A stretch of DNA of 64,000 nt from Amoebidium appalachense (taxonomy: Eukaryota; Ichthyosporea): the NCBI GenBank assembly GCA_963693365.1, contig CAVNZM010000004.1:9176001-9240000 (forward strand), in the 5' to 3' direction. Positions 36,992 to 46,571 of the stretch are shown here, in pieces (positions within the stretch are counted from its first letter, which is position 1; each line of letters starts with the position of its first letter). The position numbers and the translations under genes were made by a program. A model generated the notes under the pieces. The model searched no databases, was not told the DNA's origin, and saw nothing but the letters and a program-made list of their open reading frames with translations.

Positions 36992-38092
36992 ATGCCGCCG
37001 AAGCGAAGCAGAGCAAAGCAGAAGAAAGTTGTACAGCCTCCTTGTGGTACCAGTGAATATGCAGTTGCGAGCATAAGCCTGAACATAACCAATGCGGGTG
37101 GGAATGTGCCCGCAGTGTGGTACGATCATGCGTGTAATTTTGCGAGGCAATTTGCTGTGAAGGGAGCTACTGCGTTGGAGCGGGGGAAAAGTGCGGGTAA
37201 TTTGCATGTTCAGGCTGTGTGGAAAATTCGGATCCCTGGTGGCAGGAAAGGTGTTAGTACTCTGAAGAAAGAGTTGAAGAGTTATATTAATCCGCCAGAG
37301 GATGATGAAAATATTTCAATGCGGATAAGTGCCAAGCGATTGAATGAGACAGGCGGGCAAACATTTGAGCAGATGATCGCCTATGTTGCGAAAGATACGG
37401 GAGATCCAGATTTCAGATTGTTTCTGTTGGACGTGTCAGATGACGAAGTGAATCGCGCCAATGCAAAATATGCAATCCACAAGAAAGATTGGACAGAAGG
37501 GAAGCAGATCATTTCCAGGAAATCTATCTTGAAACTTGCGTATGGGTTCTATCATTACTATATGTGGCCGGTCCAGTGCCCGCCATTGCCAGAAGTTCTA
37601 TGGCTCATGCTGCAGTCTGGTCGATTCGCTGTCAGTGGAGAAATGATGACAGCTGGGTATGGAAAAGCATTTGATGCCGAGAGGTTGGGAATTTTGGGAT
37701 GGCAAACCATCCACCGTCCATACACAGTAACGAGGGAAGATGTGGTTCGGATGTTTTTTGATCATGGGGGGTCGCAGTGCGTATACTATGCGTATGAGTC
37801 CTTGTTGGAAGCGGCGAGAAACACACATGGAACTTATCGGGACGTCATGAGGTACTGTGCCGACGTTCGGAGACAGAGAAAAATGGATGTGGTTCAGGAC
37901 ACGCAATGGATACCGCCAAGTGATATCACGGCGAAGTATCGTTATCGTTTTGGACCGGGCGTGCACTATCATCCTCACGATTGCCAGCAACAGGAGGATT
38001 TTGTAGAACGAGATGGACATATTTTCGCCAACGTGCAAGAAGACTCTGGGAGTGAACCAATGGATTGGTCAGACAACGATCACGAACAGTGA
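36992..38092 (+). CDS. HUH-type Rep endonuclease, left copy
   Basis: 366 residues, intronless. It shows the order of rolling-circle initiators: a motif-I-like strand (ASISLNITN, about residues 27-35), a metal-binding HUQ motif II (GNLHVQAVWKIR, about 69-80) and a catalytic tyrosine motif III YxxK (QMIAYVAKDTG, about 127-137). No Walker A or other helicase signature follows. The C-terminal half (KLAYGFYHYYMWPVQCPPLP, LGILGWQTIHRPYTVTREDV, acidic tail) is unfamiliar. The start is basic (MPPKRSRAKQKK), suggesting nuclear localisation. It should nick and join single-stranded DNA at the element's ends. The protein sequence is identical to the right copy. CRESS-type Reps and algal replitron Reps are the closest concepts I know; family membership is inferred. 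Confidence 0.78.
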   Translation: MPPKRSRAKQKKVVQPPCGTSEYAVASISLNITNAGGNVPAVWYDHACNFARQFAVKGATALERGKSAGNLHVQAVWKIRIPGGRKGVSTLKKELKSYINPPEDDENISMRISAKRLNETGGQTFEQMIAYVAKDTGDPDFRLFLLDVSDDEVNRANAKYAIHKKDWTEGKQIISRKSILKLAYGFYHYYMWPVQCPPLPEVLWLMLQSGRFAVSGEMMTAGYGKAFDAERLGILGWQTIHRPYTVTREDVVRMFFDHGGSQCVYYAYESLLEAARNTHGTYRDVMRYCADVRRQRKMDVVQDTQWIPPSDITAKYRYRFGPGVHYHPHDCQQQEDFVERDGHIFANVQEDSGSEPMDWSDNDHEQ

Positions 38093-38202
38093 CACATTTG
38101 TTAACAATTGCATGCGTAGTAGGCATTAGTTATACTGATAACATTAGAACGTGTTTTCAGACTTTTTGGCAGGCAGCTGATGTATTGATCCGGTGTTGTA
38201 CG

Positions 38203-38682
38203 TGTAAACAGTTGGACTAGTTAGGATAAGGCAGAGTACAACTGAATCAAAATAAAGACAGAGAACGGGTAGAAAGGCACACGCGGCCAGGTTGCTTTTA
38301 CTATGGGCCGACTCAGTCTGTCTCAGACTTCACTGATGTGATCCCCGTACTGGGACGGCTTTCTTATATAGCCCCCAGGTTTCGGATCAAGGCCCAGGAT
38401 TGGTTCATCCGCGGCCAGCGCGGGTGGCATCATGCCATTCGTGATTCTGGTGCGGTCCGAGCCAGTCAGACCTTTGTCCTATTTATGCAAACCTCTTATT
38501 GGTTCACTTCGTTTATGTGGTATGCAGCTGAAGAACCATATATGGTTCAATTCTTAGGTCAGAGTGAGTCCTATTGGTGCGGACATAATATTTATGTGAT
38601 ATTCATGACAAAGCACGAATCGTGTGGTAGTAGATCACATTCTTTAGTAAACATGTACAGTTCAGGTGTACAGTTGTTTACA
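38203..38682 (-). repeat. 3' LTR
   Basis: 480 bp. It differs from the other LTR at three positions (near 38365, 38432 and 38466). The minus-strand sequence carries a TATATAAG box in the middle, as expected for the promoter part of an LTR. Confidence 0.92.
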
Positions 38683-38699
38683 CTCCCCCCCTTGTCGGG

Positions 38700-38737
38700 A
38701 GCCTGGTGGTGTCGTTAGACAAGCAAACCACCAGGCT
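38700..38737. other. Perfect 11-bp stem hairpin beside the polypurine tract
   Basis: AGCCTGGTGGT (38700-38710) pairs with ACCACCAGGCT (38727-38737) over a 16-nt loop, immediately inside the 3' LTR and polypurine tract. It could be a structured RNA signal. Confidence 0.7.
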
Positions 38738-41189
38738 GAGAGGCGATAAACAACCATCAGCGAGATTTTGTGTGCGCCGAGCTGCTGAACAGAACAGAGC
38801 AAGGACGGTAGAATAGAGTTGTGCATGTCTATGAGCACTTCTTCATTTGCCAAAACGGAAATTCATGCAGCATTCTTCTGTGATTTCATTTTCGTGGCGA
38901 AGATTATTGCAGAGTGTGTGCGAATTGTTCGCTTCGTCTCTGTGCTTGGCTTTTCTGTAGAAGTAGTATTTTTCTTTTTGGGAATTTTTCCTTTTTAGGA
39001 TACTCCCGCAGATTCGTTTTCAATTGCGAGTAATTTGGTTGTGTGGATGAATGATCATACCAAACATTCGATAATGAATATAACTCAAGCCTTAGGTCAC
39101 TTCGTAGCTCAGGTAGTGGTGGATAGCTTCAAGGCTTAGCCGCTGCTCCTTATCCCGGTTCTACCTTAAGACTGTAAGCCGAGATACCATGGCCGGAAAA
39201 GCCACTTCTTTCATGAACAAAGAGCACTTCTTTCCTTTCAGCTTTAACCCTGCATCATCGGAGCTGGGAAAAACAGAATAAAAATGCCCTTAGTGTTCTT
39301 CGTTGGGTGACATAAAGAAATCTATCAGCCCGTTAGAACCAGTAAAAACCCGATTCATAATTCATAAGAAGAGGGTAGGCAAAGCAAGCCTTCTTCAGAA
39401 AACACATGCTTCCATTCGTGAGCAGTTTTCGTATCCCATTTGCCAGCCATTTTCGTTGAGCAGGGGGATTCCAGGCATAATACATTCTTCTGGAGGCTTG
39501 GCCTAAAAAGAAAAGTCGTCACAGTCGCCCTTTCTTTTGTAAGCAACTTCGTGAGCGCGCTTCGTGTTTTCATATCCTCCAGTGCAGGTCTGGATGGTGC
39601 CCCATCCTCTGCTTCATTTGTAGGTGGCCCTACTGTTGGTTCTGTTCGTTGTGTGGAAAACCAAAACCATTCGTGTTCGTGGAACTGCTTTGTGCTGTGC
39701 TTTCTTTCGTGTTGGTGTTCATGAAGTTACCCCGTTCACACACCCTACTTCTTACATACAGTAGATGTAAGTAGCTGCCTGGTGAGTGTGTGGTCGTGTT
39801 CGTGGCATTCTTCTGTTCCTTCGTGAGAAGAATATTCGTTTTAGCAGAGGTGCCCAATAAGGCAGCTGTGGGGTTGTCTCCCGCATGTGCCCATTGGTGG
39901 GGTATGCACGTGCTAAATTGTTACAGTGTCATCATATTGCAAGGGAATAACATGGTCACCTCCGTACCAGGGCCTAGTAGGTACACATGATGGTCCGATG
40001 TGTTAGTCAACAACACCTTGCATTCGTATTCGTATTTGTCTTCCACGTCACTTTCTTCAGTAGTGAAGGAGGGTATTCGTAATTCGAAACTGAAAGGCTT
40101 CCAGCCAAAATACTGACACTGTATGCTGGGGTTGTGAGGGAACGGTGCCCATACCACATTCTTTTGTTTTCTTTATTCTGGTGGGGGTGTGCCGGCAGCA
40201 ATTTTAATTTGCATGCAGGTATTTCAGGCTTTACAGCATAGTTCGTATGTTATAGTATTTGTACAGTATTGCCACACACTGGCAGTTACCTGTAAATTCG
40301 TACCCCACAGCTTCGTTTGTTTCGCATGCACGAACAAAAGTTCTGCATCGACTTTATTACATGCCTTCTGTGCACCAAGAGTGCAAATTCGTTGTTGCAT
40401 GGCACCAGGAAGGGCCATACATGAGCCATATGTTCGTAATGTGTTTAGGCATGCCAGCATACATTCATGCGCATGTTGTGCATCCTGTGCGCTAAACTAT
40501 GGGGCATGCTGTATTCGACAACAGCAAGAAATTCGAAGCATGCATGCAAAACTACTTTCACAGCACCTTATGTCCTACATGCTATAGGAACAGCGACTAT
40601 CTTCTTCCTTAAATGCATTCGTGCTGAAAGTGGCCGTGCATCTGGGTTGCGAGTGTGGACGTGCACGTGGTGGCATGGACACGATGACAGTGTGCAATAG
40701 CGCAATGCACGCAAGGGCAACGGTTTTCTTTTCTTCGTAACATAGAGGGGGCCGTGTGCATTGCAACCTAAGCAGTGTTGTGCATTCGTTCTTTTCATTT
40801 TCGTGTTTCCATTTCATTTTGCTTTCGTTTTTCGTTTTTCGTCGTTTCATAACTTCGTTAAGGCTTCGTTTTATTTTCGTGTTGCGTTTATTTCGTATTT
40901 CCTCTAGGCATTCGTTTGTCGTTAATTCGTTATTTCGTTGTGTATTCGTGATGGTTGGTTAACATTTCGTTGGTTCATTGCTTCGTTAGTAATTCTTTAA
41001 TCGTTTGTTCGTGTATTCGTTTTTCTTCGCGTTTTTTATGTGTCGTAGTATAAGGTGGTTTTCATGCTTTCAATTCTTTCCGTGTTCTTAGAGGTGGGCT
41101 GGCCACTTCAAACTTGTCGATGTATATATTCTAAGCCGGACAAGGAAGATGTGCCTATAATCGGGGTAAAAAGGATTGTGATCGGCCAT

Positions 41190-41276
41190 GGGAGATTCTT
41201 GAGCTGATTGAAAGATGTGAGATTCTTGAACTGATTGAAAGATGTGAGATTCGAAGGATGCGAGATTCTTGAACTG
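41190..41276. repeat. Short tandem repeat next to the primer-binding site
   Basis: Three to four units of GAGATTCTTGAACTGATTGA plus AAGATGT, next to the 5' LTR in element sense. Confidence 0.8.
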
Positions 41277-41288
41277 CGCGGTCGCCAA

Positions 41289-41768
41289 TGTAAACAGTTG
41301 GACTAGTTAGGATAAGGCAGAGTACAACTGAATCAAAATAAAGACAGAGAACGGGTAGAAAGGCACACGCGGCCAGGTTGCTTTTACTATGGGCCGACTC
41401 AGTCTGTCTCAGACTTCACTGATGTGATCCCCGTACTGGGACGGCTTTGTTATATAGCCCCCAGGTTTCGGATCAAGGCCCAGGATTGGTTCATCCGCGG
41501 CCAGCGCGGGTGGCAACATGCCATTCGTGATTCTGGTGCGGTCCGAGCCAGGCAGACCTTTGTCCTATTTATGCAAACCTCTTATTGGTTCACTTCGTTT
41601 ATGTGGTATGCAGCTGAAGAACCATATATGGTTCAATTCTTAGGTCAGAGTGAGTCCTATTGGTGCGGACATAATATTTATGTGATATTCATGACAAAGC
41701 ACGAATCGTGTGGTAGTAGATCACATTCTTTAGTAAACATGTACAGTTCAGGTGTACAGTTGTTTACA
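41289..41768 (-). repeat. 5' LTR
   Basis: 480 bp, TGTAAACA...TGTTTACA, with a TATATAAC box on the minus strand. It is followed in element sense by the TTGGCGACCGCG primer-binding-like site. Confidence 0.92.
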
Positions 41769-41858
41769 GTACGCTGAGCGGGGTGGTAACTGATGTAGAT
41801 GCAGTATTGTGTAGCTTTAGTTTTGGATTGGCTTGCAGGGTCATGGCAGGGCAAAACA

Positions 41859-42265
41859 CGTAGGGCTACCTTTCCGTAAAACGGTTTTTTGCAGTTTCCT
41901 TATATGGGCAATCCGATCGAACCGGATTCGATCTGGACCAATCATAAATATCCGTGGACAAAGTTTTCCTCTACTACACGTAGGGCTACCTTTCTCGTAT
42001 TGCATTCGTTTGGCAAACTTTGAACAGTTGCGTCACGAAAGGTAGCCCTACGTAACGTCCGGCCAGTAGACATCTGACGTCATCGCGAGTCATTGCATTC
42101 GTTTGGCAAACTTTGAACAGTTGCGTCACGAAAGGTAGCCCTACGTGTAGTAGAGGAAAACTTTGTCCACGGATATTTATGATTGGTCCAGATCGAATCC
42201 GGTTCGATCGGATTGCCCATATAAGGAAACTGCAAAAAACCGTTTTACGGAAAGGTAGCCCTACG
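41859..42265. promoter_or_regulatory. Central iteron cluster of the HUH element, candidate origin
   Basis: The 16-mer CGTAGGGCTACCTTTC occurs at 41859-41874 and 41979-41994 in plus orientation and as its complement at 42037-42052, 42130-42145 and 42250-42265. The outer four are mirror-paired around 42062. The fifth belongs to a 93-bp direct duplication (unit from about 41999 and again from about 42092) that breaks the symmetry. Clustered inverted 16-mers beside rep genes resemble Rep-binding iterons or nicking hairpins. Confidence 0.6.
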
Positions 42266-42460
42266 TGTTTTGCCCTGCCATGACCCTGCAAGCCAATCCA
42301 AAACTAAAGCTACACAATACTGCATCTACATCAGTTACCACCCCGCTCAGCGTACAACACCGGATCAATACATCAGCTGCCTGCCAAAAAGTCTGAAAAC
42401 ACGTTCTAATGTTATCAGTATAACTAATGCCTACTACGCATGCAATTGTTAACAAATGTG

Positions 42461-43561
42461 TCACTGTTCGTGATCGTTGTCTGACCAATCCATTGGTTCA
42501 CTCCCAGAGTCTTCTTGCACGTTGGCGAAAATATGTCCATCTCGTTCTACAAAATCCTCCTGTTGCTGGCAATCGTGAGGATGATAGTGCACGCCCGGTC
42601 CAAAACGATAACGATACTTCGCCGTGATATCACTTGGCGGTATCCATTGCGTGTCCTGAACCACATCCATTTTTCTCTGTCTCCGAACGTCGGCACAGTA
42701 CCTCATGACGTCCCGATAAGTTCCATGTGTGTTTCTCGCCGCTTCCAACAAGGACTCATACGCATAGTATACGCACTGCGACCCCCCATGATCAAAAAAC
42801 ATCCGAACCACATCTTCCCTCGTTACTGTGTATGGACGGTGGATGGTTTGCCATCCCAAAATTCCCAACCTCTCGGCATCAAATGCTTTTCCATACCCAG
42901 CTGTCATCATTTCTCCACTGACAGCGAATCGACCAGACTGCAGCATGAGCCATAGAACTTCTGGCAATGGCGGGCACTGGACCGGCCACATATAGTAATG
43001 ATAGAACCCATATGCAAGTTTCAAGATAGATTTCCTGGAAATGATCTGCTTCCCTTCTGTCCAATCTTTCTTGTGGATTGCATATTTTGCATTGGCGCGA
43101 TTCACTTCGTCATCTGACACGTCCAACAGAAACAATCTGAAATCTGGATCTCCCGTATCTTTCGCAACATAGGCGATCATCTGCTCAAATGTTTGCCCGC
43201 CTGTCTCATTCAATCGCTTGGCACTTATCCGCATTGAAATATTTTCATCATCCTCTGGCGGATTAATATAACTCTTCAACTCTTTCTTCAGAGTACTAAC
43301 ACCTTTCCTGCCACCAGGGATCCGAATTTTCCACACAGCCTGAACATGCAAATTACCCGCACTTTTCCCCCGCTCCAACGCAGTAGCTCCCTTCACAGCA
43401 AATTGCCTCGCAAAATTACACGCATGATCGTACCACACTGCGGGCACATTCCCACCCGCATTGGTTATGTTCAGGCTTATGCTCGCAACTGCATATTCAC
43501 TAGTACCACAAGGAGGCTGTACAACTTTCTTCTGCTTTGCTCTGCTTCGCTTCGGCGGCAT
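42461..43561 (-). CDS. HUH-type Rep endonuclease, right copy
   Basis: Identical 366-residue protein to the left copy, encoded in the opposite arm; at least one synonymous change is visible at DNA level. Motifs are the same: ISLNITN, NLHVQAVW and YVAKDTG. Its promoter region has been displaced by the LINE insertion that begins 38 bp upstream of the start codon, so this copy may be silent while still intact. Perfect protein identity implies either recent origin of the palindrome or ongoing arm-to-arm correction. Confidence 0.78.
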   Translation of the reverse strand: MPPKRSRAKQKKVVQPPCGTSEYAVASISLNITNAGGNVPAVWYDHACNFARQFAVKGATALERGKSAGNLHVQAVWKIRIPGGRKGVSTLKKELKSYINPPEDDENISMRISAKRLNETGGQTFEQMIAYVAKDTGDPDFRLFLLDVSDDEVNRANAKYAIHKKDWTEGKQIISRKSILKLAYGFYHYYMWPVQCPPLPEVLWLMLQSGRFAVSGEMMTAGYGKAFDAERLGILGWQTIHRPYTVTREDVVRMFFDHGGSQCVYYAYESLLEAARNTHGTYRDVMRYCADVRRQRKMDVVQDTQWIPPSDITAKYRYRFGPGVHYHPHDCQQQEDFVERDGHIFANVQEDSGSEPMDWSDNDHEQ

Positions 43562-43598
43562 TGTAAAAACTGAGCGTCAAATATCGTGTTGCTGCATT

Positions 43599-45185
43599 GG
43601 GGTTTACACACTTTTTATTGCGTGGACATTGCCGGAGGCCCAGCCACATTCGACGGCCTACTGCGTTTTCCAGCACAGCCAATCAAATGCAGCCAGTGAC
43701 ATATGTACATGCTAGGCAACAATGAGCGCCATCGTAGGATCTGACACCCCTATTACATATTATGGGTAAGCAGATGCTAGCATCGGTAGCTCCGACAGAA
43801 AGTTAAGGCACCGGATCACAATATCATACTGTGCAGCATTAATAAGGTGATCTAGGATAGTCATCTTAAAACGGATATATTGAGGAAGAGATGAAGAAAA
43901 GAGAATAAAACCGCCAATAACCTCCGGTTCTAATACATTAGCTAACAGGTTGCATTTATTGATAGATATGCAGCCGCGAGTAAACCGCCCCCCACACATA
44001 TTACACATACGAGCAGGAGACACCAGAAACCGATTACACCGCCAAGCCATAATCATCTTTGCGTTTTTACACCACACCACATTACGAATAAACGAATCTA
44101 TGTATGAACGAGACTCTCTAACCGTATCCGCCATATAGGCTACTAGTAGTTGGTGTTTGTGCGGTCCTAACACCGGAAGGGACTCAACACGTAGAGTAAA
44201 AAGATATCTATCAGCCATAGACTTGAAACTATTCATATTCACACTATGATCTAGCCGTACCTCCGGGGGGGTCGCCAGCCATTCCACATAGCGCTCGGCA
44301 ATGGGCAGAGACGATGGGGAAGGGAAGAGGTACAGGGGCGAATCCGGCGGGGATGCGTGTAGCCGGAAGAGCGGGTGGTCCGGGGCACAAGCGGACAGGC
44401 GGGTGATGTGCTCGTGAAATTTAAGGGCTAATTCGTGTACGCGTTGTGATGGTGGTGTGAGTGCGTAGAGAGAATCAAAAAGGCGTCTAGGGATAGGTGT
44501 GGAAAGACCAGTGAGAAACATACAACAAGTTGTGTAATGGAAATCATCTAATGATTTGAGGACATTAGTAACAGTATCAGGGGGTGCCATAGCTAGTAAG
44601 GGCAACCCGTATTCCGACAAAGGGCGAATATATGTGCGAAATATACTAAGACGATTGTATAGGTGGACAGTATGAGAAAGAGAAGCAAGATACACATCCC
44701 GAAATAACCGAAGACACCTGCCTGCACTCTCCACCCGACGGTCGATCATCCGTTTGAAACATATGCCCCATTCGTCCACCGGAATCCCCAAATACTTGTA
44801 TTCGATTGGGCGAGGGAGGGGACTGCCGAAAATACAAACGTCGTCCCATGCCGGTATCGATTTTGATAAAAGGGCACACTTTTTGACATTAATCTGCATA
44901 TCGTTGCGCTGGCACCAATGTTCAACCACACGAATGTATTGCCGTAGTTCGAGAGGATCGGATGACATAAGCACAATATCGTCGGCAAAAAAGAGGGCGG
45001 GAGGAGCCTGGGATGGCAACCCCCCGTCAATTTGTGCCGCAGAAAGAGTGTCGGCTAAATCATCAATATACAGGTTGAAAAGAAGAGGACTTAGCAGGGA
45101 CCCTTGAAGTACCCCGCGCGTGCGGGTAAACCCTGGGGATAGCCGCCCATTAACCACCGCTCGTCCGCGTGTAAACGTAAACATA
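43599..45185 (-). mobile_element. 5'-truncated LINE inserted in the right arm
   Basis: 1,587 bp flanked by the 8-bp duplication GCTGCATT (43591-43598, 45186-45193); the single empty site is in the left arm at 36955-36962. On the minus strand it enters inside the reverse-transcriptase domain, so endonuclease and early RT motifs are gone. The 3' end reads ATAAAAAGTGTGTAAACCCC with no poly(A). It is a dead-on-arrival non-LTR copy. Confidence 0.88.
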
Positions 45186-45304
45186 GCTGCATTATATACT
45201 ACCGCCAGATCTACGTTTATATATACCCGCCAAAAGAATTGAATGGTTTTTATCCAATTATACAACTTCAAACCACTACCCAATGGTATCGCCCGGTTGT
45301 GCAA
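43760..45304 (-). pseudogene. Truncated non-LTR reverse transcriptase ORF
   Basis: The open frame is 514 codons, but its first ~40 codons are read from the HUH arm upstream of the insertion and are not part of the LINE. Within the LINE it shows GVLQGSLLSPLLFNLYIDDL (RT motif), ALFFADDIVLMS (catalytic FADD) and EYKYLGIPVDEWG, then a C-terminal region with CNMCGG and CISINKC cysteines, possibly a zinc finger. It lacks the endonuclease and palm start, so it cannot be active. The remaining frame has no internal stop, consistent with a young insertion. Confidence 0.85.
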
Positions 45305-45710
45305 GCTACAGATGTAATTAACGCTTATTAGCTAACTTTCACAACCGGGCCCTCCGACTGGTTCACTATCACGGCTCACGAGGCCACTTCTGCAACTTCC
45401 ACGACCGAAGAATCTGACTGGTCCCCTACTGACGACGTCATTAGCGCAAGTTTCACAACCGCGCAACCCGATTCGCCACATAAACCTCCCCAGACCCACG
45501 CCTTCCGTATCGTGCTCTACCTAGCGCCCGCCGCCGCCTGACCGCCCTACGTAAGGCTTACGTAAGGCCCTGCGCAGGCCTCCCCCCAAACCTCCATATC
45601 GTGGTCTGGCCCCCCCCGACCCCACCGCCTTACGTAACCCCGGCCCCGCGCCAGCCAACCAAACGGCCCGGTTGTGGAAGAAGGCCGAATCTGCCGGGGG
45701 GCCCCCTACG

Positions 45711-46571
45711 GGTAAGATTCTCCCTCCCTCTACAAAGTACAGCATCTTTTACACCCCCATTCTAAGATGTTAGCAATTTGTAGAAAGATCAAAAAGGGGT
45801 GGGGGAGGGGGAGGGGGAGACGGAGGGAAGCCGGTAAAGGCCTTGTAACTTCCGTGTTTAGAAATTTTTTGCGTCTGCTTGATAGCAGAACGAAGAGTTT
45901 ACTTGGTTTCCCATACCAACGAAAAAAGTGGCACTGTGTGTGTGCCACAAAAGCCTGGGAAAAAGTTTGTGTTTGGAGGCGAGTGCGAAGCGTCAAGTGG
46001 GCGCAAATGCACCCTTATGTGTGTCCTCGTGTGTGAGATGCAAGTTCCGTGTGAAGGTGTGCATGTGCGTGCGCGCGGCACGCGTGTGTGTGGGTGCCAA
46101 TGTGTTTGTGTTGCATTCAAGGTTTTTTAGCTCGAAACACACCGTTTCAGTGGTTAGAAGCAAGTGTAAAATGGTTGCTTTCGAAAAAATTTCGCTCATT
46201 TACAAAACACACCGTTACAGTGGTTAAACAGTACTTGTTAAGAGGTTACATTCCTAGCAAGTGTTGTTCACGTCGTTATCGTTGAAGTGGTTACGGTATA
46301 CATTATTTGTGTACGTACACGTGGTTGGTTGGCACATTGGTGGCAGCGGAAAACGGCTACGTTCACAATCTATATTGTCGGCTACTGACCATGCAAGCTA
46401 CGTGATATCTACAAAACATTTCAGAAGTTCTTTTCCGAGCATTAGAATAGATTAAAATCTATTATGGTGAATTAGTTTTACACGTGTAAGAGAGTTTCTA
46501 AGGCAAATCCACCTCATGTTCCAGGGGCCTAGGTGGGCCTCGTTTCGTTTGCTTGGGTGCTTATGAAACAC
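45711..46571. other. Intergenic region right of the mobile-element complex
   Basis: No gene seen. A short repeated segment (AAACACACCGTTTCAGTGGT and its near-copy about 70 bp on) lies at about 46134-46228. The rest is unremarkable; a G/A-rich patch is at 45797-45830. Confidence 0.6.

Larger units (their letters stand above)
38203..41768 (-). mobile_element. Non-autonomous LTR retrotransposon inserted in the left arm
   Basis: Two 480-bp LTRs (38203-38682 and 41289-41768) bounded by TGTAAACA and TGTTTACA and a GTACG target duplication (38198-38202, 41769-41773); the empty site is at 42347-42351. It lies on the minus strand: next to the right-hand LTR is a TTGGCGACCGCG primer-binding-like site (41277-41288), and next to the left-hand LTR is the polypurine tract AAGGGGGGGAG (38683-38693). 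The 2,606-bp interior has no gag or pol, only ORFs of about 130 codons or less. It is strongly enriched for ACGAA on the sense strand. The LTRs differ at three sites, so insertion is recent. It is LARD-like and needs another element's proteins. Confidence 0.92.
35385..45710. mobile_element. Palindromic HUH-Rep element (two 1,986-bp arms) carrying three nested transposons
   Basis: Positions 35385-41994 (minus insertions) are the reverse complement of 42130-45710 (minus one insertion). Coordinate sums are constant within segments: 80553 across the rep genes, 84124 near the centre, 82148 between the LINE and Harbinger sites, 81095 outside the Harbinger. After removing the 1,053-, 3,571- and 1,595-bp insertions with one target copy each, both arms are 1,986 bp with only a few substitutions, around a 135-bp non-palindromic centre (41995-42129). 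The outer ends read CGTAGGGGGCCCCCCGGCAG. Repeated TTACGTAA palindromes lie subterminally. A clear target duplication is not visible; GG occurs on both flanks. Each arm carries one rep gene pointing to the centre. Confidence 0.9.

Noticed and set aside
39104-39170. tRNA-like stretch (GTAGCTCAGGTAGTGG then GGTTCTACC)
   Set aside because: A-box-like and weak B-box-like sequences are present but no cloverleaf with an acceptor stem could be drawn; it lies inside the LTR element.
41833-42291. Paired 70- and 101-codon ORFs at the palindrome centre
   Set aside because: They are the same arm sequence read from each side, short and without conserved character; treated as iteron region.
35377-45718. 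Long target-site duplication around the palindrome
   Set aside because: Symmetry ends at 35385/45710 and only GG is shared by the flanks, which is too short to call.
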